A stretch of DNA of 64,000 nucleotides from NIOZ-UU13 sp035528395 (GCA_035528395.1 DATKYR010000147.1:1-64000), one strand, 5' to 3'; shown: positions 26,484 to 35,696, numbered from the stretch's first letter. Notes: generated by a model not told the origin, from the sequence alone. Translations and numbers: made by a program.

Positions 26484-27557
26484 ATGCAGGAAAAAACTTT
26501 GGGCGAATTAGCTGAATATGTGGATGGACGGGTCTGTGGCGACCCTAATGTGATAATTAAATCGGCATCGACACTTACCAGGGCGGGCGAAGGTGACATT
26601 AGTTTCCTGACCAACCGTAAATATGAGAAGCAACTGCGGACGACCAGGGCAAGTGCGGTAATCGTGGGCAAGGAAACACCCACAGCTTCGGTTCCCCTTC
26701 TGGTAGCTGATGACCCTTATTATGCTTTTATGCAGATAATGGTGCTGCTTCACGGGCATCGTAAGCACAAAAAGGTAGGGATAAGCCCTCGGGCTTCAAT
26801 TTATGACAGTGCGAAAATTGGCGCAGACTGCCAAATTCATGATTTTGCAACAATAGCCGATGGGGCAAGGATCGGCGACGGTTGCATAATCTATCCCTGC
26901 GTACACGTTGGGCAAGGTGTACAAATTGGTAATGACAGTATAATCTATCCCAATGTTACTATTTACGATGGAAGTAAAATAGGCAATCGTGTAATTATAA
27001 ATGCGAATTCGACAATAGGCGAAGACGGGTTCGGCTATGCCACCCATAAGGGCATACACCACAAAATACCACAGACTGGTATTGTGATTATAGAAGATGA
27101 CGTTGAGATCGGTGTTTGCTGTGGGGTCGAACGAGGCACACTTGGTGACACCGTGATAGGTCAGGGTAGTAAGCTGGGTGACCTTGTTACGATAGGTCAC
27201 GGCACAAGAATCGGTCCACATTGTTTGCTTGTGGCGCAGGTGGGAATTGCCGGCTCGACCACTCTCGGGCATCATTGTTTAGTCGGTGGGCAGGTCGGTA
27301 TTGTGGGTCATGTCAATATCGGAAACAATGTTACGATTGCAGCCCAGGCTGGTGTTATTAACAACATTCCAGACGGCAAAGTGGTCTTGGGCGCGCCTGC
27401 TATCGAAGCAAACCAGGGCAAGCGAGCATACGGCATGATACAATATCTGCCTGAGATGCGGCAAAGCATTCGCGACCTTCAGAGCCGAATTGAACGAATT
27501 TCCTCACTAACTGAATCCAATTCTGAAGGGACTCCATCCCCGCCTTTGGAGGGATGA
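26484..27557 (+). CDS. lpxD: UDP-3-O-acylglucosamine N-acyltransferase LpxD
   Basis: A 357-residue LpxD. The N-terminal uridine-binding domain reads LGELAEYVDGRVCGD and ISFLTNRKYEKQLRTT. It is followed by a left-handed beta-helix of hexapeptide repeats (about 110-310). NANSTIGEDGFGYA is the conserved acyl/UDP contact region, and VTIGHGTRIGPHC holds the expected catalytic-type His. It transfers an R-3-hydroxyacyl chain to the 2-amine of UDP-3-O-acylglucosamine in lipid A synthesis. I chose ATG at 26484, preceded by AAGGTG; the frame is open 89 codons further upstream, but that part contains a palindromic repeat and no LpxD homology. The last residues (GTPSPPLEG) are encoded by hairpin-type repeat DNA. 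lpxI follows 260 bp downstream. Confidence 0.93.
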   Translation: MQEKTLGELAEYVDGRVCGDPNVIIKSASTLTRAGEGDISFLTNRKYEKQLRTTRASAVIVGKETPTASVPLLVADDPYYAFMQIMVLLHGHRKHKKVGISPRASIYDSAKIGADCQIHDFATIADGARIGDGCIIYPCVHVGQGVQIGNDSIIYPNVTIYDGSKIGNRVIINANSTIGEDGFGYATHKGIHHKIPQTGIVIIEDDVEIGVCCGVERGTLGDTVIGQGSKLGDLVTIGHGTRIGPHCLLVAQVGIAGSTTLGHHCLVGGQVGIVGHVNIGNNVTIAAQAGVINNIPDGKVVLGAPAIEANQGKRAYGMIQYLPEMRQSIRDLQSRIERISSLTESNSEGTPSPPLEG

Positions 27558-27566
27558 GCTTACTCC

Positions 27567-27793
27567 TGTCCGCCGCCCCGACTCGCGTCGGAAGAAGCGG
27601 GGGCAGGCAGAACAGAGGTAATAAATCGCGAAATTGCAAGCCTTAAAAGCCAGCTGCCTGCACCTGTGTTTGCTTCTGCACAGGTGGCGCAGGCACAGAT
27701 GAGCAATAGGACCTTGTGAATATACAGATTGGAATTGATTAACGCGGATAAATCTGTGAAATCTGTAATAATCGGTGTAATCTGTGGAACAAA
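27567..27793. repeat. intergenic repeats between lpxD and lpxI
   Basis: A GC-rich hairpin-like stretch at 27567-27608 (GCCGCCCCGACTCG followed by GCGGGGGCAGG) resembles the GCGGGGGC palindromes at 49.5 and 57.2 kb. A second run near 27750-27793 has repeated AAATCTGTGAAATCTGT units. No gene is present. lpxI is probably still co-transcribed, but the gap could hold its own promoter. Confidence 0.5.
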
Positions 27794-27817
27794 CTATAAG
27801 AAGCGCAATACGATATT

Positions 27818-28654
27818 ATGAACAGTTCAGATGTGCTCGGTTTAATTGCTGGAGAAGGCAGACTGCCCTTTCTTGTAGCAGCCGGCGCCAAACAGGCGGG
27901 ATTAAGAGTTATCTGCGTCGGCTTAGCGGAAACGGCCGAGCACAGCCTCGCTGACGAGGTTGATGTGTTTTACAGGGTCGCGATTGCCCGGCCGGGGGCC
28001 TGGATACGAAAGTTGAGAAGGCACAGCGTAACCAGAACGATTATGGTTGGGCGAGTGCCGAAGGGTCGACTTTTCACACCATGGCGAATCCTGCGGTATC
28101 TGCCCGACTGGCGAGCATTCAGGATATATTACTGGCGGCTGCGGGGCAAGAACAAGCTGACAGATTCGCTTTTGTGTGCCGTGGCCGACGAGCTGGCAAG
28201 CGGCGGGATAGTACTGGAGAACTCAATTATGTATTGCAAGGAACACCTGGCAACGGAGGGTGTGATGACGACGATACCACTGCGACCGTCGGCTGAAGGT
28301 GATATTGAATTCGGCTGGGAAATAGTTAAAAAGCTCGGCGAGCTGGATATAGGCCAGTCGATTGCGGTGAAGGAAAAAGAGGTAATCGCCGTCGAGGCAA
28401 TAGAAGGTACAGCAGAGATGATCGAGCGAGCCGGCCGATTCTGTAAATCGGGAGGCTGGACACTAATCAAGGCTTCGAAACCCCAGCAGGATATGCGTTT
28501 TGATGTCCCGTGCGTGGGACCTGATACTATCAGAAGTTTAGCCGAAAACGGAGGCAAATGTTTGGTTGTGGAGGCAGCCAAGACGATAATTATCGACAAA
28601 ACCGAGACAATAAAACTTGCCAATCAATTAGGCATAACTATTCTGGGGCGATAA
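27818..28654 (+). CDS. lpxI: UDP-2,3-diacylglucosamine pyrophosphatase LpxI
   Basis: A 278-residue member of the LpxI family (formerly DUF1009). It begins LGLIAGEGRLPFLVAAGAKQAG, and the C-terminal catalytic domain shows GGIVLENSIMYCKEHLA, EFGWEIVKKLGELDIGQ and QDMRFDVPCVGPDT. The enzyme cleaves UDP-2,3-diacylglucosamine to lipid X in lipid A synthesis, replacing LpxH. The conserved Asp in the DMRFDVP motif is present. The gene follows lpxD and precedes the double kinase by five bases, so they form a lipid A unit. Length is normal. Confidence 0.93.
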   Translation: MNSSDVLGLIAGEGRLPFLVAAGAKQAGLRVICVGLAETAEHSLADEVDVFYRVAIARPGAWIRKLRRHSVTRTIMVGRVPKGRLFTPWRILRYLPDWRAFRIYYWRLRGKNKLTDSLLCAVADELASGGIVLENSIMYCKEHLATEGVMTTIPLRPSAEGDIEFGWEIVKKLGELDIGQSIAVKEKEVIAVEAIEGTAEMIERAGRFCKSGGWTLIKASKPQQDMRFDVPCVGPDTIRSLAENGGKCLVVEAAKTIIIDKTETIKLANQLGITILGR

Positions 28655-28658
28655 TATC

Positions 28659-30233
28659 TTGCATAGCATTTTCAACAAAATACGACGCAATAATCGCACG
28701 ATATATATCAACAAGAATTTCCGCAACGGTATTCTTGAACAGGGGTTATTAGTCGGCGAAACAGAGCTGCAAAAACGCTACGCGACGGTAACAGTTCCGT
28801 CATCAGAGTTTACACGTGTATATAAATTCGAAGTCACATTTGACGGTGTTAGCAGAGAGCTTTATTTTAAAAAGTATCTGCATAGGTCTGTTTTGGATAT
28901 TATCAAACATCTTGTACGCGACAGTCGCGCCAAGCGAGCCTTTAAGGCATCACTGATGTTAGCCGAAAACGGCTTTGATGTTCCTACTATCATTGCGATG
29001 GGTGAATGCAGATTCAGCTTTTTCAATACAAGAAATTTTTTTGTTACTTCTCAGGTTGAAGACGCAAAAGATATTTATCATTATTTTGCTGAGACGTTGG
29101 GAAACTTGACCAAAGAACAATTGCGATACAAACGCGAACTAATACGAGCACTTGGGCGAACTATAGGCAGAATGCACGCAAAGGCTATTTTTCACGGTGA
29201 TTTGCGATTGGGTAACGTATTGGCTATGCAGGAGAATAACCGTTGGCGTTTTTTATTCCTTGATAATGAGCGCACAAAAAGATTCCGCAGGTTACCTTTT
29301 CAGCTTCAGCTAAAAAATCTGGTTCAAGTCAATATGATCCCTCGGCATATGATAACCAATACAGACCGGATGAGATTTTTCAAAGAATATTGGGCTGAAA
29401 ATCCAAGTGTTAAAAAGCAGAAAAAAGCCTTGATAAAAAAAGTTCTCCGTAAAACTAATCAGCGTTTAAGTAAGAAAAGAAAAGTTAGTAGAGAGCTGAA
29501 AAAGTGTCTAAGGAAAAACGCCAGATACCTGCGAATTAAGACTGGCAGGTATGTTGCAGTGTTTGACAGAACTTTTTGTCAGGAAGCCAAGTCATTTGAT
29601 TTTATAGAACAAATAGATACGCTGGTGGATAAGGGACAGATTCTTAAGAACGGCGACACCTCCTATGTGTCCCGCCTGACGTGGAACGACAAAGATGTGG
29701 TAGTTAAACGATATAATCACAGGGGGTTTATTCATTCGCTGCGCCATACTATCAAGAGGTCCCGTGCCCAACGAGGGTGGCTGCATGGACATCGGCTTAG
29801 AGTGATGGGAATAGCTACACCGAAACCATTGGCCTATATCGAGCAGCGTAAGAAAAAGCTCATATGGAAATCTTATCTGGTAACCGAATATGTTAAAGGA
29901 CAGAACTTTTATTGTTTTCTTCGGGATGATAAAACCACCGACCAGCGGCGGTCAAATGCAATTCAGCAGGTCGAAGGCCTACTCGATAAGTTGGGAAAAT
30001 ATCGTATTTCTCACGGAGATTTGAAGCACACAAATATCTTGATTACAGAGAACGGAGTTGTTCTTACTGACCTTGATGCCATGCAAGCTCATAAGCTAAA
30101 TTGGTTTTATAAATTCAAGCGCTCGAGAGACTTAGAGCGTTTTCTAAGAGAAACAAATATATCCCCTAACAACGGGGATCCATTGTCTGATGTCAATTTC
30201 TGGAAAAATGAACCTGTTCAAAGACTCCGTTGA
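28659..30233 (+). CDS. tandem Kdo/WaaP-like lipopolysaccharide kinase protein
   Basis: A 524-residue protein with two consecutive protein-kinase-like domains of the lipopolysaccharide kinase (Kdo/WaaP) type. The first has RELYFKKYLHR, IFHGDLRLGNVL and FLFLDNERT (about 60-230). A basic linker follows, then a second with DVVVKRYNHRGF, LVTEYVKGQNFY, ISHGDLKHTNILI and VLTDLDAM (about 330-500). Both retain the catalytic HGD and the metal-binding Asp, though the first reads LDNE. Such enzymes phosphorylate Kdo or heptose of the lipopolysaccharide core at the cytoplasmic face. The start is TTG five bases after lpxI; the short gap implies co-transcription. A duplicated fused kinase is unusual and might phosphorylate two positions. 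Confidence 0.8.
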   Translation: MHSIFNKIRRNNRTIYINKNFRNGILEQGLLVGETELQKRYATVTVPSSEFTRVYKFEVTFDGVSRELYFKKYLHRSVLDIIKHLVRDSRAKRAFKASLMLAENGFDVPTIIAMGECRFSFFNTRNFFVTSQVEDAKDIYHYFAETLGNLTKEQLRYKRELIRALGRTIGRMHAKAIFHGDLRLGNVLAMQENNRWRFLFLDNERTKRFRRLPFQLQLKNLVQVNMIPRHMITNTDRMRFFKEYWAENPSVKKQKKALIKKVLRKTNQRLSKKRKVSRELKKCLRKNARYLRIKTGRYVAVFDRTFCQEAKSFDFIEQIDTLVDKGQILKNGDTSYVSRLTWNDKDVVVKRYNHRGFIHSLRHTIKRSRAQRGWLHGHRLRVMGIATPKPLAYIEQRKKKLIWKSYLVTEYVKGQNFYCFLRDDKTTDQRRSNAIQQVEGLLDKLGKYRISHGDLKHTNILITENGVVLTDLDAMQAHKLNWFYKFKRSRDLERFLRETNISPNNGDPLSDVNFWKNEPVQRLR

Positions 30234-30296
30234 CAACTTTGATAAAATACAGATGCACGACTGGACAATTCAAATAAGGGAATAACATCTGTGATT

Positions 30297-31055
30297 TTAT
30301 ATACCCAGCCGTCGAACATTCAAAAAAATGCCGTTTCCCCACATGATTAGCCCCTTTGCGTTGTATTTTGGTTTGAATATGTCATACAGAACAAATCCGT
30401 GTTCGCGAAGAAACAGATCAATCTCACTGTAAATCGCGCCGCCTTCGTATGGGCAATTAAACCAGATTTCTGTATATACCAGTAGTGTTGAACTCTGAAG
30501 GACACGAGTTGCTCCATGAAGAACCTTTAGTTCGCCGCCCTGAATATCGAATTTCATCAGTTGGATAGCGGGATCGCCATTGCGTTCTGCCCATTTATCA
30601 ATTGTAACGAGCTCGACTTTCTCTAAACTTTTCACAGATGCACCCTGCAGACTTATTTCTTTTAGACGTTTTGCCGGTGCAAAAAGGGATGTGCATCCGG
30701 GGGATTCAGTCACATAAAGGTCGGCGGTACCTTCATGGTCAGATAAAGCTAAAAACTGCGGGTGAAATCTGGGATCATCTTTTGCGTATTGTTTAAGCAT
30801 CTCAGCATAAAATGGGTTAGGCTCAAAAGCATAAGCGCGGGCTTCTGGAAACTTTCGGAGCAGCCTTTTTGATATTCGGCCATCGCTTGCGCCTGCGTCG
30901 ATAATACCCGTTACTTGGTGGCTTTTCAAAAGACTTGCCATGACTTCATAAGGTTCATCGAGAGACACCAGGTTCTTATTCTTACCAAGAAGCTTTTTTT
31001 TAATAAATGAACTGAGTCGATTTCCCATATTTTTTCTTTCGTAAAATGGGGGCAT
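30297..31055 (-). CDS. FkbM-family methyltransferase
   Basis: A 252-residue SAM-dependent methyltransferase. VTGIIDAGASDGRISKRLL is the SAM-binding glycine loop, AYAFEPNP the acidic end of strand 2, and LMKFDIQGGELKVLHGA the FkbM family motif usually read as KIDxEGxE. FkbM enzymes methylate hydroxyl groups of sugars or polyketides. The next gene upstream is another FkbM enzyme 18 bases away, and the surroundings are polysaccharide genes, so the target is likely a sugar hydroxyl in surface glycan. The N-terminus is basic and may associate with membrane. Confidence 0.87.
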   Translation of the reverse strand: MPPFYERKNMGNRLSSFIKKKLLGKNKNLVSLDEPYEVMASLLKSHQVTGIIDAGASDGRISKRLLRKFPEARAYAFEPNPFYAEMLKQYAKDDPRFHPQFLALSDHEGTADLYVTESPGCTSLFAPAKRLKEISLQGASVKSLEKVELVTIDKWAERNGDPAIQLMKFDIQGGELKVLHGATRVLQSSTLLVYTEIWFNCPYEGGAIYSEIDLFLREHGFVLYDIFKPKYNAKGLIMWGNGIFLNVRRLGI

Positions 31056-31073
31056 GAATGATTCCAGCAGACT

Positions 31074-31931
31074 TTAATATATAAGATTGTGGTTGGGGGT
31101 GTAGAATATAAAATCTCTTCCTCTCTTTAAATCTTCTACATAAGTGTTTCCTTCGGTTATTGAATCTTCAGCAACAGACAGATATTTGTAACCTAAATCA
31201 TTCATAAAATTGAAAACATTTTCCGCAGTGACGTTATATTTTGTGAGCCGATGTTCTTCTATCTCCATCATAATTATTGGTTTGAACACCTCTATGGTTT
31301 TCCTAGCTTCCAGTAAAAAGCTATGTTCGGCACCTTCTATATCTACCTTTATGAAGTCGATTCTGCCAATTTCTTTTCTGTATTTTAGCAAATTATCAAG
31401 TGTGGTTACATTAACGTTTATTGTCGGTAGATCCCGATGGATATCTTCAACTTCGTATACCATATGATTCTTGGGCCCCAACGAGCAAATAAATTTTGCT
31501 GTATGTTCTTTACCACCAAGTGCGATATTTAAAGGTTCGATAACATCAGTGAACATATTGTATTCAATGTTCATATTTAACATATCATAAGTTTTAGGTA
31601 TCGGCTCTATAGCTAATACTTTGCCGGCTTTTTGTTGAGCAGCCAGCATTGAAAAATAACCTATATTTGCGCCTACATCTACAAAGACAGCTCCCTCTTT
31701 AAGATTATGTACAATGAAGGTGCCTTCCATATCCTCCCACGTCGCGTTTACATCCAGCTCTAAGATTCTATCCTTTAAATTAGAGTATACGGAAAAACCA
31801 TATTTGGTTTCAAACCACAGTCCCTGCTTATCAATACGAAAAGGTCTAATCTTTTTATTTTTTACGTTTTTAATTAGTCTTGTGAAGAAAAATTTAGTAG
31901 CTCTTTTTCTCAGAGAATCGACACATCGCAT
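31074..31931 (-). CDS. FkbM-family methyltransferase
   Basis: A 285-residue SAM-dependent methyltransferase of the FkbM type. VFVDVGANIGYFSMLAAQQ is the SAM site, VLAIEPIPKTYDMLNMNIEYN the second strand, and IDFIKVDIEGAEHSFLLEA the family signature. It has a 40-residue N-terminal basic extension. It is paired with the FkbM gene directly downstream, from which it is clearly diverged, so two different sugar positions are probably methylated. It belongs to the surface polysaccharide segment. Confidence 0.88.
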   Translation of the reverse strand: MRCVDSLRKRATKFFFTRLIKNVKNKKIRPFRIDKQGLWFETKYGFSVYSNLKDRILELDVNATWEDMEGTFIVHNLKEGAVFVDVGANIGYFSMLAAQQKAGKVLAIEPIPKTYDMLNMNIEYNMFTDVIEPLNIALGGKEHTAKFICSLGPKNHMVYEVEDIHRDLPTINVNVTTLDNLLKYRKEIGRIDFIKVDIEGAEHSFLLEARKTIEVFKPIIMMEIEEHRLTKYNVTAENVFNFMNDLGYKYLSVAEDSITEGNTYVEDLKRGRDFIFYTPNHNLIY

Positions 31932-32027
31932 ATTTATTTCTCCCTTAGTTATTAAATAATCACCTTAACTGCGTGCGTTCGACCATAGATTTCTGAGCTT
32001 GATATACGTGAAGCTGTTTACTATATT

Positions 32028-33026
32028 TCATTTAAGTTTATCCTTTGTTATGCATTCAGTAATCAGGTTACACAGTTTTTTGCCTATTACTTCGATGTCG
32101 AAGTTTGCAGCCTGTTCTATACCTGCTTGACCCATTTTTTTCCTTAGCTGTAGGTTGCCTATCAGTTGAGCAATTCTATCGATCCATTCTCGCATATCTG
32201 CTACCAAAAAACCTGTAACGTGATCGCAGACATAAGTCGAGTTTGTTCCAACCGGCGAGGCAATGACGGGCAGGCCGGCAGCGGAATATTCCAGAACCTT
32301 GAAGCTGCATTTACCTCTGGTAAATCGATTGTCAGGCAACGGTGCCAGTCCAATATCACTTGTGGCCAAATCAGTGCCTCGTGTATCTTGGCTCCACAAA
32401 CGTTTTTCTACAGGCAAGTTTTGCAGGTCAAAGAAGTCATCACATATTATTCGCAGAATAACGTTATCAAAACGTGCCCCGATTTCTTCAAGAGCAGGTT
32501 TGATTTCCGCAAGGTAACCTAACGTACTTTTGCTGCCTATCCAAACAAGGCGGATTTTCCCATCGACTTTAGGGCGACAATCCGGCCTATAGTCACTAAC
32601 TTTCAAACCAATAGGCAGAACCTCCACATTGGGATTGAATCTTTGTGCATGTTCGGCAAGATAAGAGCTGCCAGTAGTAACCATATCAGCCAGCTTTACA
32701 CTTCTTCGAAAAGGTATCATGTGTGAGCGGCTGTAAAGTTCGGGACTCTTATCGCTGTACATTATTGCATCATCAAAACTATAGATAATTTTTTTGCTGT
32801 ACCTGTGCAACCAGAACGCATCGACGAAATTCAACTTCTTTTTATGAAGGAAAACGCCATCGAAATCTGCTGCTTTCTTAAAGAGTTTTCGACGTGCCAA
32901 AGTTCCGGACGGCAACTGAGCAATTTCGTAATCTATGCCGTTTCTGCGCAGAGTATCGAGATAAACAGCAATCCGCTGCCTGAAACTCGCCCGATTAAGG
33001 TTATTAGTAAGGATGAGTAAATTCAC
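32028..33026 (-). CDS. glycosyltransferase (GT4-like fold)
   Basis: A 332-residue protein of GT-B fold. The C-terminal half has IRLVWIGSKSTLGYL, ATSDIGLAPLPDNRFTRGKC, and CSFKVLEYSAAGLPVIASPV, the donor-binding E-containing helix. The N-terminus NLLILTNNLNRASFRQRI and the FDGVFLHKKKL strand lack the usual long acceptor domain features, so the subfamily is uncertain. The context is surface polysaccharide synthesis, between an FkbM methyltransferase and a lipopolysaccharide-kinase-like gene. It starts at ATG 34 bases from that neighbour. Confidence 0.82.
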   Translation of the reverse strand: MNLLILTNNLNRASFRQRIAVYLDTLRRNGIDYEIAQLPSGTLARRKLFKKAADFDGVFLHKKKLNFVDAFWLHRYSKKIIYSFDDAIMYSDKSPELYSRSHMIPFRRSVKLADMVTTGSSYLAEHAQRFNPNVEVLPIGLKVSDYRPDCRPKVDGKIRLVWIGSKSTLGYLAEIKPALEEIGARFDNVILRIICDDFFDLQNLPVEKRLWSQDTRGTDLATSDIGLAPLPDNRFTRGKCSFKVLEYSAAGLPVIASPVGTNSTYVCDHVTGFLVADMREWIDRIAQLIGNLQLRKKMGQAGIEQAANFDIEVIGKKLCNLITECITKDKLK

Positions 33027-33059
33027 TATTCAATCCTGTAGAACTTATATGCGTGTTTA

Positions 33060-33911
33060 TTAGATTAGTGTTTTTCGATGCTTACGTGACAGTTCAGCCT
33101 TGCAATAATAATAAAAGCGTCCCTTCATTTCCTGTATCTCATTGGTGTGGTTAATATTTACGGCTATTAAAAGTTTGTCCAGCCACTCATTGACTGTTTC
33201 GGTTGAAATCCAATCTCGGCATGACTTTGCAAAGTAACCGGCCTCGAACATTAATATCTCACTATTTGGTTTGCCGTGAAATTTGGCGTGCTGAAAATCC
33301 AGCAGAAACACGTTAGGATTAAGATTGTGCTCACATAACATAACTGCCCCGCTGTTCACATCTATGTGGTTACATCCCGCATTGTAAAGACTAACAAATA
33401 AAGGGATGGTCCGCATAAATATCTGGTGACGTTCGTTATCCGTTCCTTTGAGCATTAAGCTTTTTATAGGCGACAGACCGGGCAAATCTTCCATTATGAT
33501 TACACTGGACTCAACAAGCCGCAGCAGACCGTATATATGTCCGTAACCATAGACTTTAGGAGTGTTGATACCTCTATCAATAGCCGTAAGCAGGTTGACG
33601 ACTTCGTTCAGCCCGTATCTATGATATTTAAACCTGTGTTCAAAACGACTTAAAAGAAAGGCTTTTGCAACATATGAAGGGACTGAACCATTGGGATATT
33701 CCACACGGAAGACAGCTTTCCGGTCTGTTAGCTTAAATATTTCAACGCTGGATTGTAGTTCGTGATGGGTAATGTTTCTAATAGTACCCGCTATTGACTG
33801 TGCCAAAGGAGCCAGTCTCTTATCTCTCAGCCACCACTTGACCTTTCTTGAATCTTCATACCTGAATTTCAAGACGGACTTTATTATTCTTTGCTTGCTT
33901 AAAGATAACAT
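33060..33911 (-). CDS. lipopolysaccharide-kinase-like protein
   Basis: A 283-residue protein with a kinase-like fold. SYVAKAFLLSRFEHRFKYHR holds the likely ATP-binding Lys, and SSVIIMEDLPG is the hinge region. The catalytic-loop equivalent reads CNHIDVNSGAVML, followed by VFLLDFQHAKF, which gives the metal-binding DF. The usual HGD is replaced by HID, keeping the catalytic Asp. It resembles Kdo/WaaP kinases and fits next to the glycan genes. It is 7 bases downstream of a methyltransferase gene on the same strand. Its target is probably a core sugar, but activity is not certain. Confidence 0.7.
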   Translation of the reverse strand: MLSLSKQRIIKSVLKFRYEDSRKVKWWLRDKRLAPLAQSIAGTIRNITHHELQSSVEIFKLTDRKAVFRVEYPNGSVPSYVAKAFLLSRFEHRFKYHRYGLNEVVNLLTAIDRGINTPKVYGYGHIYGLLRLVESSVIIMEDLPGLSPIKSLMLKGTDNERHQIFMRTIPLFVSLYNAGCNHIDVNSGAVMLCEHNLNPNVFLLDFQHAKFHGKPNSEILMFEAGYFAKSCRDWISTETVNEWLDKLLIAVNINHTNEIQEMKGRFYYYCKAELSRKHRKTLI

Positions 33912-33917
33912 ATCGAT

Positions 33918-34586
33918 TTAATTGACCTTATTTTTTTTCTGAAAAAGTACCAAGCATTGCTGCTCAAACAAATTCAACTTCGGAAACCGTTCTGTAGGCA
34001 CAAGTCCAACGCGGTTTGCCATGGTAACAATATGAGCAAAAGTTATGTAGTTTCCTCTGATTTTTTTACCAAGTGTCTTTCGCCAATAATACCTTGGGCA
34101 GTTTTTATTGTAAAAACTGAGGGCAACATATTTCTTCGAAACCCGAGCTAATTCTTTTAAAGCAGCCAGCCGGACCTCGTCATTTTTCATATGATGAAAT
34201 AAGCGCATACAAAAACATAAGTCCGCTGAGCCGTCATTTAATGGTATCGCCGAAATGTCGGCCTGAAGTAATTTGACATTTTCCGAAGTTCCAAACCGTT
34301 CTTCGGCAGCTTTGAGCATATTTGTGGAACAATCGGCCATGCTCAACTTTTTAGCTTTTGAAAAAATAGGGTAGAATCTACCATTGCCGCACGGAATATC
34401 AACTATATGAGCATCGCTGCCAACCATATCAAAGAGTCGTTGAGCAAATGCATTTTCGAACCTGTTAAGTCTTTTCATCCTGCGCCGGAGAGTAAATCTT
34501 TTCCGTTCGTAATCCCTGGCTTTTTCAATCGTAACGTCTGCCGCTCCAATGCTATTTCCTGATAGATGCTCATTTTCTTTAGACAT
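33918..34586 (-). CDS. class I SAM-dependent methyltransferase
   Basis: A 222-residue methyltransferase of the Methyltransf_11/25 type. The SAM loop is IVDIPCGNGRFYPIF, followed by SMADCSTNMLKAA, LLQADISAIPLNDGSADLCFC and RLFHHMKNDEVRLAALKELARVSK. The C-terminal part has aromatic and basic residues. It lies in the polysaccharide segment with a seven-base gap to the kinase-like gene, so the substrate could be a lipid-linked sugar. It is not a ubiquinone-type enzyme by context. The exact role is unknown. Confidence 0.82.
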   Translation of the reverse strand: MSKENEHLSGNSIGAADVTIEKARDYERKRFTLRRRMKRLNRFENAFAQRLFDMVGSDAHIVDIPCGNGRFYPIFSKAKKLSMADCSTNMLKAAEERFGTSENVKLLQADISAIPLNDGSADLCFCMRLFHHMKNDEVRLAALKELARVSKKYVALSFYNKNCPRYYWRKTLGKKIRGNYITFAHIVTMANRVGLVPTERFPKLNLFEQQCLVLFQKKNKVN

Positions 34587-34682
34587 TTCACTACCTCACA
34601 CAGTATACTCGCGTATTGTTATTCATCAAGAGAATCATCTTACAGAATAACTTTAACGAACCCTAAGGACCCTCTCCTTGAC

Positions 34683-35696
34683 TTAGCGGTTTTCGTACAT
34701 CGATTCGTAATATTTCTGGTATTCGCCGGAGACAACGTTGCCGAGCCAGTCCTGATTCTGAAGATACCAGTCTATGGTTTTATTAATACCTTCCTCAAAG
34801 CTCACCGAAGGTCGCCAATTAAGCTCACTAATAATTTTGCTCGCATCGATAGCGTATCGCCTGTCATGTCCGGGCCTGTCGGTAACATGCTTAATCAGTG
34901 ACTTTGGTTTGCCTAGGCGATTAACTATTACATCAATCACTTCCAGATTTGTCTTTTCGTTACAGCCCCCTATATTATAAATCTCGCCGGGCGGCGCCTT
35001 TTGTAAAACCTGCCATACAGATGTGCAATGGTCATATACATACAGCCAATCCCGCACATACAAGCCGTCGCCGTAAACGGGTAATTCTTTATCATTAAGT
35101 GCATTGTTAATCATCAGCGGAATCATCTTCTCAGGAAACTGATATTCGCCGTAGTTATTCGAGCATCTGGTAATGTTATATTTTACGCCCCAGGTATGAC
35201 CGAAAGCCCGTACCAGATGGTCCGCCGCGGCTTTACTGGCTGAATAAGGCGAATTCGGGCTCAGTGGTGTTTGTTCGGTGAATTTGCCCTCCGGACCGAG
35301 CGCACCGTACACTTCATCGGTTGAAATTTGAATAAATCGCTGTAAGTTTTTGTCCCGTGCGGCCTCGAGCAAAGTCAACGTACCGGCAATATTGGTTTCT
35401 ATAAAGACCTTAGGCTCGGTAATGGAACGGTCCACATGGCTTTCAGCGGCAAAATTAACTATCGCATCGATTTGGTATTCGTCGATAATTTTTTCAATCA
35501 GTGTGACGTCGCATATATCACCTTTTACGAATTTGTGATTTTTGTGCTCTAAGAATCCAGCGAGGTTTTCAAGATTGCCGGCATAGGTCAGCTTATCGAG
35601 ATTGATAACAAAATAATCTGGATGCTCCGAAAGCACCATTCGCACAAAATTGCTTCCTATAAATCCGGCACCACCTGTAACCAGAATCTTTTTCAT
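34683..35696 (-). CDS. rfbB: dTDP-glucose 4,6-dehydratase
   Basis: A 337-residue extended SDR. It starts MKKILVTGGAGFIGSNFVRM, then LDKLTYAGNLENL, FAAESHVDRSI, the catalytic STDEVYGALG and YSASKAAADHLVRA with Tyr and Lys, and NNYGEYQFPEKMIPLMINNAL. All are typical of RmlB. It removes water from dTDP-glucose to give dTDP-4-keto-6-deoxyglucose, the second step of dTDP-rhamnose synthesis. I chose the ATG at 35696, because its ATGA overlap with the rfbD stop and the Rossmann motif beginning there fit better than the 12-residue longer frame. It is the last gene of the rfbA-C-D-B run. Confidence 0.95.
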   Translation of the reverse strand: MKKILVTGGAGFIGSNFVRMVLSEHPDYFVINLDKLTYAGNLENLAGFLEHKNHKFVKGDICDVTLIEKIIDEYQIDAIVNFAAESHVDRSITEPKVFIETNIAGTLTLLEAARDKNLQRFIQISTDEVYGALGPEGKFTEQTPLSPNSPYSASKAAADHLVRAFGHTWGVKYNITRCSNNYGEYQFPEKMIPLMINNALNDKELPVYGDGLYVRDWLYVYDHCTSVWQVLQKAPPGEIYNIGGCNEKTNLEVIDVIVNRLGKPKSLIKHVTDRPGHDRRYAIDASKIISELNWRPSVSFEEGINKTIDWYLQNQDWLGNVVSGEYQKYYESMYENR

